NCBI GenBank assembly: GCA_964346395.1
Contig: CAYFUT010000008.1
Span: forward strand, 1-64,000
Length of the DNA stretch: 64,000 bases
DNA from: CAYFUT01 sp964346395
GTDB lineage: Bacteria > Bacillota > Halanaerobiia > Halobacteroidales > Halobacteroidaceae
Direction of reading: 5' to 3'
Shown in pieces: positions 8,559 through 16,207 of the stretch. Each line of letters starts with the position of its first letter. Within the stretch, counting starts at the first letter, position 1. The notes beneath the pieces are model-generated. The model saw nothing but the letters and a program-made list of their open reading frames with translations. It was not told the origin of the DNA and searched no databases. Made by a program: the position numbers and the translations under genes.

Positions 8559-9830
8559 TTATTTTACTTGCTTCATAATCTCTTCAATTTCTGCTTGCGC
8601 ATCTTTTAAAGCCTGCTCCGATGTTTTAACATCATGTAATGCTTTATGAACTTGTTCCTGAATTACATTCGAAACTTGCGGATAGACCGGAGTTGTCGGC
8701 CGCGGTCGAGCATTAATAAAGACATCATATAATTTTTCCATGAACGGATTAGCCTCAATTACTTCTTCATCATCGTAAACTGCCTTTCTGGTTGGGTTCC
8801 GGGCAGATTCAACAGCATTAAACTTCTGCATCTCATAACTGGTGACAAACTTAACAAACTCAACAGCTGCTTCCTTATTATCAGTATACTTATTGACTGC
8901 TAAGTTCCAGCCGCCGAGAGTAGCAGCTCCCGAGTCGCCATTCGGACCTTTAGGCATTGGTGTAACCCCAACTTTACCTTTCATCTTAGCATTTTCGCTC
9001 TGCAATATTCCCCAGGCATAAGGCCAATTACGGTGGAAAACAGATAATCCTTCCTTAAACGGTTTTAAACTAGCTGGTTCATCATAAGTAGTGATCCCTT
9101 CCGGACTCATATCGCTCTGGACTAGCTTTTTAAAGAACTTCAAGGCCTCTACATTTTCCGGGCTGTTAATTACAACTTCCTGCCCGTCTAGTACTTGACC
9201 GCCGTTGGCCCAGACATACTCTAAAAAGTCACAGACTAACCCTTCATACTGCTTAGCCTGGAAAGTAAAGCCCATTTTAGTACCTTTTTCTCCCATGTGT
9301 TTTTGGGCTTTAGTGTATAATTCATCCCACGTCTCTGGAGCTTCATCTACAATATCTTTGCGGTAATAAAGCAGTCCCGCATCAGTAAACCAGGGAACCG
9401 CATACAAAGTACTCTGATAACTAGTAGCCTCAATAGTACCCGGTAAAAACTTATCCTGGTCAATATAATCATCCAGCGGTAACAGCCAGCCTGCCGCCGC
9501 AAATTCAGCCGGCCAAATTACATCTACTGAAAACACATCAACACTTGAGCTTTCTGCATTTAACTTAGTTACATACGTATCATGCTGCTTATCACTAGAG
9601 TTGGGCTGTTCTACATACTCTACATTAATATTGGGATGTTCTTCCTCAAATTTCTCTACTATTTTAGTATTGGCTCCTGTGGTATCATTTCCTGTACTGA
9701 AGGTAATAGTTACTTCTTCCTGTTTTTCTTCATCATCTTCTCCAAAGCCAAACAAAGCAGAAGCGGATACAGTCAAGGCAAAAACCAACACTACTACAAT
9801 TCCGAGTGTAAATAGATTTTTTCTTTTCAT
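8559..9830 (-). CDS. ABC transporter sugar-binding protein (extracellular, non-lipoprotein), locus 1
   Basis: A 423-residue family 1 (MalE-like) substrate-binding protein for the MalF/MalG-type permease encoded upstream. It starts with a clear signal peptide (KRK, then a hydrophobic core, ASA near residue 24, then an acidic mature start FGEDDEE). There is no cysteine lipobox, so it should be a free periplasmic protein rather than a lipid-anchored one. Typical binding-protein words are WPAEFAAAGWLLPLDDY, VPWFTDAGLLYYRKD and TLGGWNLAVNKYT. The closest relative here is the locus 2 binding protein, which shares these words but is a lipoprotein. The start follows AGGGGTGAAAAG. The likely ligand is an alpha-glucoside, judged only from the neighbouring glucosidases. 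Confidence 0.92.
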   Translation of the reverse strand: MKRKNLFTLGIVVVLVFALTVSASALFGFGEDDEEKQEEVTITFSTGNDTTGANTKIVEKFEEEHPNINVEYVEQPNSSDKQHDTYVTKLNAESSSVDVFSVDVIWPAEFAAAGWLLPLDDYIDQDKFLPGTIEATSYQSTLYAVPWFTDAGLLYYRKDIVDEAPETWDELYTKAQKHMGEKGTKMGFTFQAKQYEGLVCDFLEYVWANGGQVLDGQEVVINSPENVEALKFFKKLVQSDMSPEGITTYDEPASLKPFKEGLSVFHRNWPYAWGILQSENAKMKGKVGVTPMPKGPNGDSGAATLGGWNLAVNKYTDNKEAAVEFVKFVTSYEMQKFNAVESARNPTRKAVYDDEEVIEANPFMEKLYDVFINARPRPTTPVYPQVSNVIQEQVHKALHDVKTSEQALKDAQAEIEEIMKQVK

Positions 9831-9881
9831 CTTTTCACCCCTTAGTCATTAGTTTGAATTTCTAAAGCCGATCTCTCTCCC

Positions 9882-9917
9882 TTAAGCAGAAAACTTCACT
9901 TCTTGCTTATTTCTCAT
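9882..9917 (-). CDS. Tiny ORF (11 codons) with a perfect Shine-Dalgarno site
   Basis: In the 197-base gap between the MalG-type permease and the binding protein lies AGGAGGTGATAG followed by ATG and a frame reading MRNKQEVKFSA then TAA. The ribosome site is the best match to the anti-Shine-Dalgarno sequence in this operon, but the product is too short to assign. It could be a leader peptide, a translation-coupling or mRNA-loading site for the highly expressed binding protein, or a relic. Whether it is translated is unknown. Confidence 0.35.
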   Translation of the reverse strand: MRNKQEVKFSA

Positions 9918-10027
9918 CTATCACCTCCTCTAAAGATTAGACTTTCGAACCTCTTTGCTACTTTTTCTCCCCCAGCAATCAGTCCTTTGCCTACTGAAAA
10001 ATATTTGCTTTAGCCGAAAACCCTCGA

Positions 10028-10870
10028 TTATCCTTTAATAGCTCCCGAAGTTAAGCCGGAAATAATCCGCCGCTGGAAAATAAGAACTAAAATTATCAAG
10101 GGAATAGTAACTACCACTGTCGCCGCTGCAATTTCCCCCCACGGCATCTCATATTGACCCTGAAACATAGTGATACCCACCGGAACTGTCTTCATTTTAT
10201 CACTGGGCATGAATGTCAACGCAAACAGATACTCATTCCAGGACATAATGAAGACCAGAATAGCAGCCGTAAATGTACCAGGCGCAGCTAACGGTAAAAT
10301 CACCTTCCAGAACGCCTGCACAGGGGTCGCCCCGTCTATTTTAGCTGCTTCTTCCAAACCAAAGGGAATTGTCCGGAAAAAGCTAGTTAAAATCCAGATA
10401 GTCATCGGCATTGTAAAGGTGGTATACGGAAAAATAAGCCCTATATATTCATTTAGCCAGCCTAAATTCTGGAGCATTAAATACAGCGGTGACACAATAG
10501 CTACCGGTGGAAACATCGATAACGCCAGAACTAAAGCTAAAATAGGCGCCTTACCCTTAAACTCTAACCGAGCTAAAGAATAAGCAGCAAACGAACCGAC
10601 CAGCAGCGAAAATAGGGTAGTACCAGTACACACCACTATACTATTTAGAATATACCGCCCAAAAGGCCGCTGGGTAAAAATATCCAGATACCTATGGAAT
10701 ACGGTTTTACTCGGCAGCCACTTCACCGGCATCGAATATAATTCACTCTTCGGTTTAATAGACATTAGCGCCTGCCAGAAAAATGGAAACGCAATTACTA
10801 GAATAAAAGCAATTACGAAGAGATAAAAGAAAATCCTCGCTAAAGAAACCTGTTTTTTCTCCTTTAACAT
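10028..10870 (-). CDS. ABC sugar transporter permease, MalG type, locus 1
   Basis: A 280-residue inner-membrane permease with six predicted helices. It carries the ATPase-docking EAA loop at 173-198 (EEAAKIDGATPVQAFWK then a Leu-Pro turn), and its C-terminus RIISGLTSGAIKG is typical of MalG-type subunits. It pairs with the MalF-type subunit whose stop is 14 bases upstream and with the downstream binding protein to import an oligosaccharide. The ATPase is not encoded nearby. The start follows GGGAGGAATATAA. Length is normal for the family. Confidence 0.93.
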   Translation of the reverse strand: MLKEKKQVSLARIFFYLFVIAFILVIAFPFFWQALMSIKPKSELYSMPVKWLPSKTVFHRYLDIFTQRPFGRYILNSIVVCTGTTLFSLLVGSFAAYSLARLEFKGKAPILALVLALSMFPPVAIVSPLYLMLQNLGWLNEYIGLIFPYTTFTMPMTIWILTSFFRTIPFGLEEAAKIDGATPVQAFWKVILPLAAPGTFTAAILVFIMSWNEYLFALTFMPSDKMKTVPVGITMFQGQYEMPWGEIAAATVVVTIPLIILVLIFQRRIISGLTSGAIKG

Positions 10871-10883
10871 TTATATTCCTCCC

Positions 10884-11810
10884 TTATCTCCGACTTGGGT
10901 CGGTTCCTAGTACTTTAATATAAATATAACTTATAATCAAAACCCCCACAAACACTGTTACAGAAGTGGCTGAGCCCTTTCCAAAATGCAAGTAACTAAA
11001 TAGCGTTTTATAAGCCCGTAAGGATAAAACTTCCGTACTGCTAGCAGGTCCGCCGCCGGTTAAGACTCGAAGCAGACCGAAGACCCGAAAAGCACGCAGT
11101 GTCCGAAACAATAAAGCAACCAATAATGAATGTTTGACCAGCGGGAAAGTAATATTCTTAAACTGCTGCCACTTGCTCGCTCCATCTATCCGGGCTGCTT
11201 CGTAAAGACTCTGCGGAATAGTCTGTAAGCCGGCTAAAATCAACAAAGCTATAAACGGAGTAGTCTTCCAGACATCAGCAATAATTGCTGCCCACATAGC
11301 CAACTGTTTAGAACCTAACCAGGCCAGCGGCCCATCAATGACTCCAATCCGCAGTAGAATATCATTTAAAACCCCCATCTGCGGATTATACATCGACTTC
11401 CACATCAAGGCCGAAATAACTGTCGGAATCGCCCACGGAATAAGTACTGAAGCCCTTAAAATTCCCCTTCCTTTAAAACTTCTATTCATCAATAGGGCTA
11501 CTCCTAAACCAATTACTGCTTCCAAAAATACTGATACTCCCGTGAAGTAAATTGTATTCCAGACTGATTTCCAGTATTTTGGGTTGCTAAATAACTCTCC
11601 ATAATTTTTCAGACCTATGAACTTCGGGGTGCCAAATTTCAAATGCATTTCATGCAAACTCAACCAAAGCGCCCGCAAAATAGGATAAATAGCAACCGCG
11701 CCAATCACAAATAACGCTGGAGCTACTAACAAATACCCCAGTTGTTTTTCCGACATAGATCCTTTGCTAGTGCTAGTAAATGGGTTCACTTTTTTTAATT
11801 GAGGTAACAT
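10884..11810 (-). CDS. ABC sugar transporter permease, MalF type, locus 1
   Basis: A 308-residue permease with a short cytoplasmic N-terminus and six helices. The EAA loop is at 203-226 (LYEAARIDGASKWQQF then NITFPLV). It is the first gene of the locus 1 operon and forms a heterodimer with the MalG-type subunit. I chose the ATG at 11810 because GGGAGGATACA precedes it; an in-frame ATG at 11864 would lengthen the protein by 18 polar residues, lacks a ribosome site and overlaps an operator-like palindrome at 11848-11861. The promoter at 11943-11971 has an operator over the expected start of transcription. Confidence 0.92.
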   Translation of the reverse strand: MLPQLKKVNPFTSTSKGSMSEKQLGYLLVAPALFVIGAVAIYPILRALWLSLHEMHLKFGTPKFIGLKNYGELFSNPKYWKSVWNTIYFTGVSVFLEAVIGLGVALLMNRSFKGRGILRASVLIPWAIPTVISALMWKSMYNPQMGVLNDILLRIGVIDGPLAWLGSKQLAMWAAIIADVWKTTPFIALLILAGLQTIPQSLYEAARIDGASKWQQFKNITFPLVKHSLLVALLFRTLRAFRVFGLLRVLTGGGPASSTEVLSLRAYKTLFSYLHFGKGSATSVTVFVGVLIISYIYIKVLGTDPSRR

Positions 11811-11847
11811 TGTATCCTCCCTTACTGTTGACTTGCTTTTATTATTT

Positions 11848-11861
11848 TGAAAGCCCTTCCA
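11848..11861. promoter_or_regulatory. Operator-like palindrome O2, locus 1 leader
   Basis: The sequence TGAAAGCCCTTCCA matches the TGGAAG-NN-CTTCCA consensus with one change. It lies in the 5-prime leader of the permease gene, 76 bp centre-to-centre from the main operator at 11924-11937, a spacing that would allow cooperative or looped LacI binding. Confidence 0.6.
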
Positions 11862-11923
11862 CAAGGAATTACAATCCTCCCTTCTTATAAACTTATAAGC
11901 ACCCCCAATCTGCCCCCCTTTTT

Positions 11924-11937
11924 TGGAAGGGCTTCCA
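11924..11937. promoter_or_regulatory. LacI-type operator O1 of the locus 1 transporter operon
   Basis: The sequence TGGAAGGGCTTCCA is palindromic outside its two central bases. It begins five bases downstream of the -10 hexamer, so it covers the expected +1. The chemoreceptor promoter at 13706-13734 has the same element at exactly the same distance. Confidence 0.75.
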
Positions 11938-11942
11938 CTATA

Positions 11943-11971
11943 ATTATAAGAAATTAATTCCAGGTTTTCAA
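11943..11971 (-). promoter_or_regulatory. Sigma-A promoter of the locus 1 transporter operon
   Basis: On the minus strand, TTGAAA (11966-11971) and TATAAT (11943-11948) are separated by exactly 17 bases. The promoter lies between the chemoreceptor stop and the MalF-type gene and is overlapped downstream by operator O1. Confidence 0.8.
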
Positions 11972-11982
11972 CAATTAATTGT

Positions 11983-13644
11983 TTATTTGTTCAATTTTTT
12001 ATTAGCTGCAATTACTTCTCCCATTAATTTTTCTTGGTAATTGCAGCTTTTTACCTGCTCATCCACCTTAGAATACAGCTCATTATTATCAGTATTTACC
12101 GTTTCAATAGTATCTTTCATCTTCTCAGCGAGCGATAAAGTCTCTTCTGTCTGAGCTGATACCTGTTGGCTAGAAGCCGAAATTTCTTCTGTTAGAGCAC
12201 TCACTTCTTCGGTAGCTGCTACTTGGCTGTCGGTTGCCTTTTTTATTTCTTCCATCTGCTCTAACACCTGGATTGATAACTGATCAATTTCCGCAAACAC
12301 ATTTACAATATCATCTTCAGCCTCTTCTCCTCCGAGCATTACATTTACTGCTTCTTCAGCTGCTTCAGTAATTTCCTCTATAATCTTCTGCACTTCCTGG
12401 GTTGCTTCTTTACTTTCTTCCGCCAAATCTTTAATTTCTTCAGCTACTACTGTAAATCCTTGCCCCCGTTTTCCTTTCCCTGCTTCTGAATCTCGAACAG
12501 TAGATCCCGCCCGAGCTGCTTCAATAGCTGCATTTAAAGCTAATAAATTGGTCTGATCCGTAATCTGCATGATCTTCTCTGATATTTTATCTATATTACT
12601 AATACTCGTCTGTAACTCCTTTATTTTTTCGGAAGCTATTTCTACTAGTTGATCCCCCTGGTTAATTTTCTCTGCTGTTTCTTCCGCTGCTTGATAAGTA
12701 GTATTCCCAATTTTAGAAATTTTCTCTGCCTGTTCAGCTAAATCCTCTACACCCTGCGATACATCCTGAATAGCCACCGCTACCTCTTCTACTGCTGTCG
12801 ACACTTCTTCATTTCCGTTCATCAAATCTGTAATTGAATCAACTGCCTGACTTAATTTACCATCTATATCATCAGCTATCTGCTGTATTTCATTTGCCCC
12901 TTCCGTGATTGTTTCTGACTTCTCACTTGCTTGAAAGGTTTTTTCTTTAATTTGGAAAGTAAGTTTCTGAATCCCTTTGGTAATTAAAACCCCTAATATA
13001 ATTCCTAACAGCAAACTAATACCAGTCAGTAAAAAAATTCTGGTTCGCATATTATTCGTAATTTGAACCACCGTTTTAATCCGCTGCTCCATTTGCTCCC
13101 AACCATAACTGGTTATTTTAGCATTTAAAATCCGCATACTAGAAGCTATATCAGTAATTTTCGAGGCTAGACTTTGTTGCTCATAACTTCCCTCTTCTGC
13201 TTGATTAAAGGAACGATACTTGGTTTTTAATTGCTCATTTAACTCTTTTAATTCATTTAACTGCTGATTAATTTCTTCCTGCTCCATATATTTTTTTAAT
13301 TCATTGATATTAGAATTTACCAATCCAGTCTCCCGCACCTGATAAGTCCCTAATCCGGCCTGTGCTCTATACATTTTAGCTAAATTCCCCATAGTATCTG
13401 CCGACAAGGCAGAATTAACCTTAGTAGCGGGAATCACTTTTTCCCGAACAGTAGTGAGCTGCTGAAAAATATGCTGAGTGTTAATAAAGATAAAACCACT
13501 ACTGATTACTATTAATAAAACTACCAGAGTAAATCCTAGTTGGATCTTTTTTAAAACTGTTCCCGCCTCAAGTATTTGCTGTAGTTTATTTCGTCCTTTT
13601 TCCTTTTTGCTCTGCAATAATTCCTTAATTTTTTTAAACTTCAC
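11983..13644 (-). CDS. Methyl-accepting chemotaxis protein associated with locus 1
   Basis: A 554-residue chemoreceptor. TM1 is at about 38-55, followed by an extracytoplasmic helical sensor (about 56-200) and TM2 at about 202-223. No clear HAMP segment is visible. A long cytoplasmic coiled coil follows, with the CheA/CheW-binding hairpin at NLLALNAAIEAARAG (366-380) and GFTVVAEEIKDLAEES. The hairpin tip is unusual: about 12 residues (STVRDSEAGKGK) are inserted just where the canonical tip reads AGEAGRGF. The start is a GTG at 13644 after GGGGGGATAAA; an upstream in-frame ATG at 13734 would overlap the promoter. Its promoter and operator match those of the neighbouring transporter, so it probably senses the same sugar or its binding protein. 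Confidence 0.92.
   Translation of the reverse strand: MKFKKIKELLQSKKEKGRNKLQQILEAGTVLKKIQLGFTLVVLLIVISSGFIFINTQHIFQQLTTVREKVIPATKVNSALSADTMGNLAKMYRAQAGLGTYQVRETGLVNSNINELKKYMEQEEINQQLNELKELNEQLKTKYRSFNQAEEGSYEQQSLASKITDIASSMRILNAKITSYGWEQMEQRIKTVVQITNNMRTRIFLLTGISLLLGIILGVLITKGIQKLTFQIKEKTFQASEKSETITEGANEIQQIADDIDGKLSQAVDSITDLMNGNEEVSTAVEEVAVAIQDVSQGVEDLAEQAEKISKIGNTTYQAAEETAEKINQGDQLVEIASEKIKELQTSISNIDKISEKIMQITDQTNLLALNAAIEAARAGSTVRDSEAGKGKRGQGFTVVAEEIKDLAEESKEATQEVQKIIEEITEAAEEAVNVMLGGEEAEDDIVNVFAEIDQLSIQVLEQMEEIKKATDSQVAATEEVSALTEEISASSQQVSAQTEETLSLAEKMKDTIETVNTDNNELYSKVDEQVKSCNYQEKLMGEVIAANKKLNK
12004..12048 (-). promoter_or_regulatory. Perfect 12-bp inverted repeat inside the 3-prime end of the chemoreceptor gene
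   Basis: AGCTGCAATTAC (12004-12015) and GTAATTGCAGCT (12037-12048) are perfect complements separated by 21 bases and lie within the last 22 codons. An mRNA hairpin could form here just upstream of the locus 1 promoter. No separate terminator is seen between this gene and that promoter, so this may serve as an overlapping 3-prime structure. Confidence 0.45.
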
Positions 13645-13685
13645 TTTATCCCCCCTATAACTGGGAAATAAAAAACAACGCCTTT

Positions 13686-13701
13686 TTGGAAGCACTTCCA
13701 A
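13686..13701. promoter_or_regulatory. LacI-type operator of the locus 1 chemoreceptor
   Basis: The sequence TTGGAAGCACTTCCAA is a 16-base palindrome apart from its two centre bases. Its core begins five bases downstream of the chemoreceptor -10 box, the same geometry as operator O1 of the transporter. Confidence 0.75.
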
Positions 13702-13705
13702 TATA

Positions 13706-13734
13706 ATTATAAGAAATTTTTTTCTCTTTCGCAA
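13706..13734 (-). promoter_or_regulatory. Sigma-A promoter of the locus 1 chemoreceptor
   Basis: TTGCGA (13729-13734) and TATAAT (13706-13711) are separated by 17 bases on the minus strand. The stretch from the -10 box into the operator is nearly identical to the transporter promoter at 11943. Confidence 0.75.
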
Positions 13735-13755
13735 CCATTACAAACAAAAAACAGA

Positions 13756-14637
13756 CTAATTCTTGTTTTTCTGAATTAATTCTTCAATTTCTGACTGTTT
13801 ATAATTAGCAGCAATTTCCCAAGCCCGATTTCCTTCTTTATCCGGCTGTTCAATATCTGCTCCGGCCTCCAGTAGTAAGTTTACTACCTGCTTTTCGCCC
13901 AGCATAATTGCCCAATGAAGCGCAGTGTGGCCGCTGTCATCAGCAATTTTTAGATCGGCTCCAGCTTGCAGTAGCCTTTCTACCACCCGCTTCTGATTAG
14001 CTAAAATAGAATGAATTAGCGGAGTCCGCCCTTTTTTATCTTGTAAATTAGGGTCAACTCCTAACTGCAGCAAATTATCCACCAACTTGGGCTTTCCTAC
14101 TAACACCGAAAAGAATAACCTGTTTTCTAACTCCTCCAGCTCTAAAGCAGTTCCATTTTTTAAATTTAATTCAGCTGCCCGCCGGTACCACTTAATTGCT
14201 TCCTGGCGGTCTTGATTGACCCCTTGCCCATAATAGTATTGTTCTCCTAATTTATAAAAAGAGCGAGCACTCTTTCGCTGGCGTTCCTCTTTCGTTAGTA
14301 AGTTTTGCTGATTAGTTTCTTTTTCTATAACTGCCAGCGCTAACGCCCAGCTTTTAACCGTCCATAATGCTGCTTCTTCCGCAACTGCATACGAATCCTG
14401 AAGTCTATTTTTAAGACAGGTCAGTAACGCTGACAAAGGCAGTTGCGGGTTTTTCTGATGCCGGGCCAACTCTTCCGGAATCTTCTGTTCAATAGCTTTT
14501 GTCAGCAGAAATATTTCCCGCTGGTATTGGCCGCAGTAATCCATCAAAAATGCTCGACAGCGCCGAGCATTTTGATAAATATCAGCTCCCTGCTCCTGTA
14601 CTAAAGCACGTAACTGCTGTCGGGGTACGTTGTTCAT
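13756..14637 (-). CDS. Sel1-like and ankyrin-repeat protein of the kinase/phosphatase cluster
   Basis: A 293-residue soluble protein with no signal peptide. An alpha-helical N-terminal region of unknown family (1-120) is followed by one Sel1-like repeat (about 130-155, LGEQYYYGQGVNQDRQEAIK then WYRRAAEL). About three ankyrin repeats then run to the C-terminus, with the words GRTPLIHSILANQ, GHTALHWAIMLGEKQVVNLL and GNRAWEIAANYK. Both repeat types are protein-binding scaffolds. It starts 36 bases after the kinase gene ends, so it is probably co-transcribed and may present a target or effector to the kinase or phosphatase. That role is inferred from position only. The ribosome site is AGGTGATGGA. 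Confidence 0.8.
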   Translation of the reverse strand: MNNVPRQQLRALVQEQGADIYQNARRCRAFLMDYCGQYQREIFLLTKAIEQKIPEELARHQKNPQLPLSALLTCLKNRLQDSYAVAEEAALWTVKSWALALAVIEKETNQQNLLTKEERQRKSARSFYKLGEQYYYGQGVNQDRQEAIKWYRRAAELNLKNGTALELEELENRLFFSVLVGKPKLVDNLLQLGVDPNLQDKKGRTPLIHSILANQKRVVERLLQAGADLKIADDSGHTALHWAIMLGEKQVVNLLLEAGADIEQPDKEGNRAWEIAANYKQSEIEELIQKNKN

Positions 14638-14673
14638 TCCATCACCTGCCTAGTAAATCAGTTTAAGTTTGAG

Positions 14674-15996
14674 CTAATACTCGATGGTACCCTGTCGGTC
14701 ATTAAAATCAATCTCTACTTTTGCGGTTAATCTTACACTCTTTCCCGGCTCCACCTTATTTACAGTTCCCGAGGCTGAATTTATTGTCCACACCTGCTCA
14801 GTCAAATTTTTAAGCCCCCAGACTGAGGGATTATCAGGATGCTGTACTACTTTTGCTACCGGGGCTGAAAAGTCTCCCCTCTGCTCTCGCTTAATATGGT
14901 GCGGATATAACTTGGTATCATGATTAAGGAGCACTAATTCGGAATAATCTCCTTCTAAATGAAGCTGATAAGGCAGCTGCAGCTGCCGTTCACAGGCCCA
15001 ACATTCTCCCGGCGCATCAGAACTGCTATTATCCGGATCATAAAAGTTTTCCCGCCCACAATGTGGACAGTAAAAAATTAAATTCCGCAGTCGAATCATC
15101 GCCCGCTGCCATTGAGTTTCTCGAACTCGGCTATTAGCATCTGTTAATCCCTCCGTAAAAGCCTGTATAAATAATTCTTGCAGAAATTCGGGATAAATCG
15201 GCCAACTAACTAAGGCATTATCATGTTCCCCCGGCTGCGGGCGGTTAGTTTTATTGGCGGGATCAAAGATAAATACAGGATTTTCGCCGTAAATTTTCTG
15301 CATTGCCGGCAGATCAAAACAGCGAATTTGACTCTCTAATTTGCCGTGTAACGGATGATTCAGCATAAAAATATAAAATAATAAGACTGCTAAAGAAAAT
15401 AAATCAGTTTTAGTACTAGGCTGCGCTTCACCACGCACAATTTCCGGCGCCATAAACCGCTGGGTACCTATCACATCCGCCTCACTTTCCCCATCAATTC
15501 CCACATTATCATTATCACAGATCAAAATATCTCCTGCTTTCGGATCAAAAAAGATATTATCAAAATTAATATCTCGATAGCAGTAACCGCGGGCATGCAG
15601 TTCACGATAGCTAACAGCAAGCTGATAGCCAATCGTACACACCACCTTGAAATTAGGTTCTACTCGTCGAGACACCAGAGCTGACAAACTAGCAAACCGC
15701 GGCGGCCTTAATTCCATTATGTAGCCGAATCCCTCAATTTGTTTAGCAATTGCTAAATCTAACGGCCATAAAAATCTATCACAGGGTGCTCCCATCTCCA
15801 GCAGTTCCTCAATAATTTGCCGCTGTCTTGGGGTAGCTTTCTTCGGCTTATACCACTTAAGTGCTACTTGACTCCCTTCGTATTCAGCCTGATACACCCT
15901 GCCCTGTGCTCCATCACCAAGCTGTTTAGTAATAGTAGCCTCTAAATCACTATTAATCATTTTTACTCTATCACCAACTACCGGTAACTCACTCAC
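14674..15996 (-). CDS. Ser/Thr protein kinase, YegI / TerY-P type, with zinc ribbon
   Basis: A cytoplasmic protein of 440 residues. The kinase domain has a glycine loop GDGAQG (27-32), the ATP-anchoring Lys in VALKWYK (K46/47), catalytic RDINFDN (141-147), a DNDNVG stretch in place of DFG (161-166), and FMAPE (181-185) at the activation-loop end. A C-terminal region holds two CxxC pairs (C310/C313 and C332/C335), a likely zinc ribbon. The same set of kinase, PP2C and vWA genes is known as E. coli yegI-yegK-yegL and as the TerY-P triad near tellurite-resistance genes. There is no membrane segment or PASTA domain, unlike PrkC. The start is taken as GTG at 15996, eight bases after GGAGGG; TTG at 15999 is the alternative. 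Confidence 0.88.
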   Translation of the reverse strand: MSELPVVGDRVKMINSDLEATITKQLGDGAQGRVYQAEYEGSQVALKWYKPKKATPRQRQIIEELLEMGAPCDRFLWPLDLAIAKQIEGFGYIMELRPPRFASLSALVSRRVEPNFKVVCTIGYQLAVSYRELHARGYCYRDINFDNIFFDPKAGDILICDNDNVGIDGESEADVIGTQRFMAPEIVRGEAQPSTKTDLFSLAVLLFYIFMLNHPLHGKLESQIRCFDLPAMQKIYGENPVFIFDPANKTNRPQPGEHDNALVSWPIYPEFLQELFIQAFTEGLTDANSRVRETQWQRAMIRLRNLIFYCPHCGRENFYDPDNSSSDAPGECWACERQLQLPYQLHLEGDYSELVLLNHDTKLYPHHIKREQRGDFSAPVAKVVQHPDNPSVWGLKNLTEQVWTINSASGTVNKVEPGKSVRLTAKVEIDFNDRQGTIEY

Positions 15997-16017
15997 CAAA
16001 ATTTCCCTCCATTTTCT

Positions 16018-16207
16018 ATTGTTAGAGCTATTAGCTGTCAGCTGTGAGTCAAGCCACAGCCAACCCTATAAATTAAAGACTTCTAGAAGTAACTTTTTAT
16101 TTTAAGTTTTTGCTTGCGGCTCACAACCCATAGCTCCTAGCCCATAGCCCACCCTACGAGTTTCACAGAAACTCTCCATAAAAAAACCATTTGCCCATAG
16201 CTCATAG
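16018..16207. repeat. Degenerate ATAGCTC / AGCTGTGAG repeat tract
   Basis: The space between the kinase and phosphatase genes is full of related words (AGCTGTCAGCTGTGAG, CCCATAGCTC, TAGCCCATAGCCC, CATAGCTCATAGC). It is low-complexity with no coding capacity, and it interrupts an otherwise tight operon. Confidence 0.6.

Noticed and set aside
10170..10583. A 137-codon plus-strand frame antisense to the MalG-type gene
   Set aside because: Antisense shadow of a well-supported permease, without its own ribosome site or promoter.
13644..13734. A 30-residue longer start for the first chemoreceptor
   Set aside because: It would place coding sequence over the promoter and operator, and it lacks a ribosome site; the GTG at 13644 follows GGGGGG.
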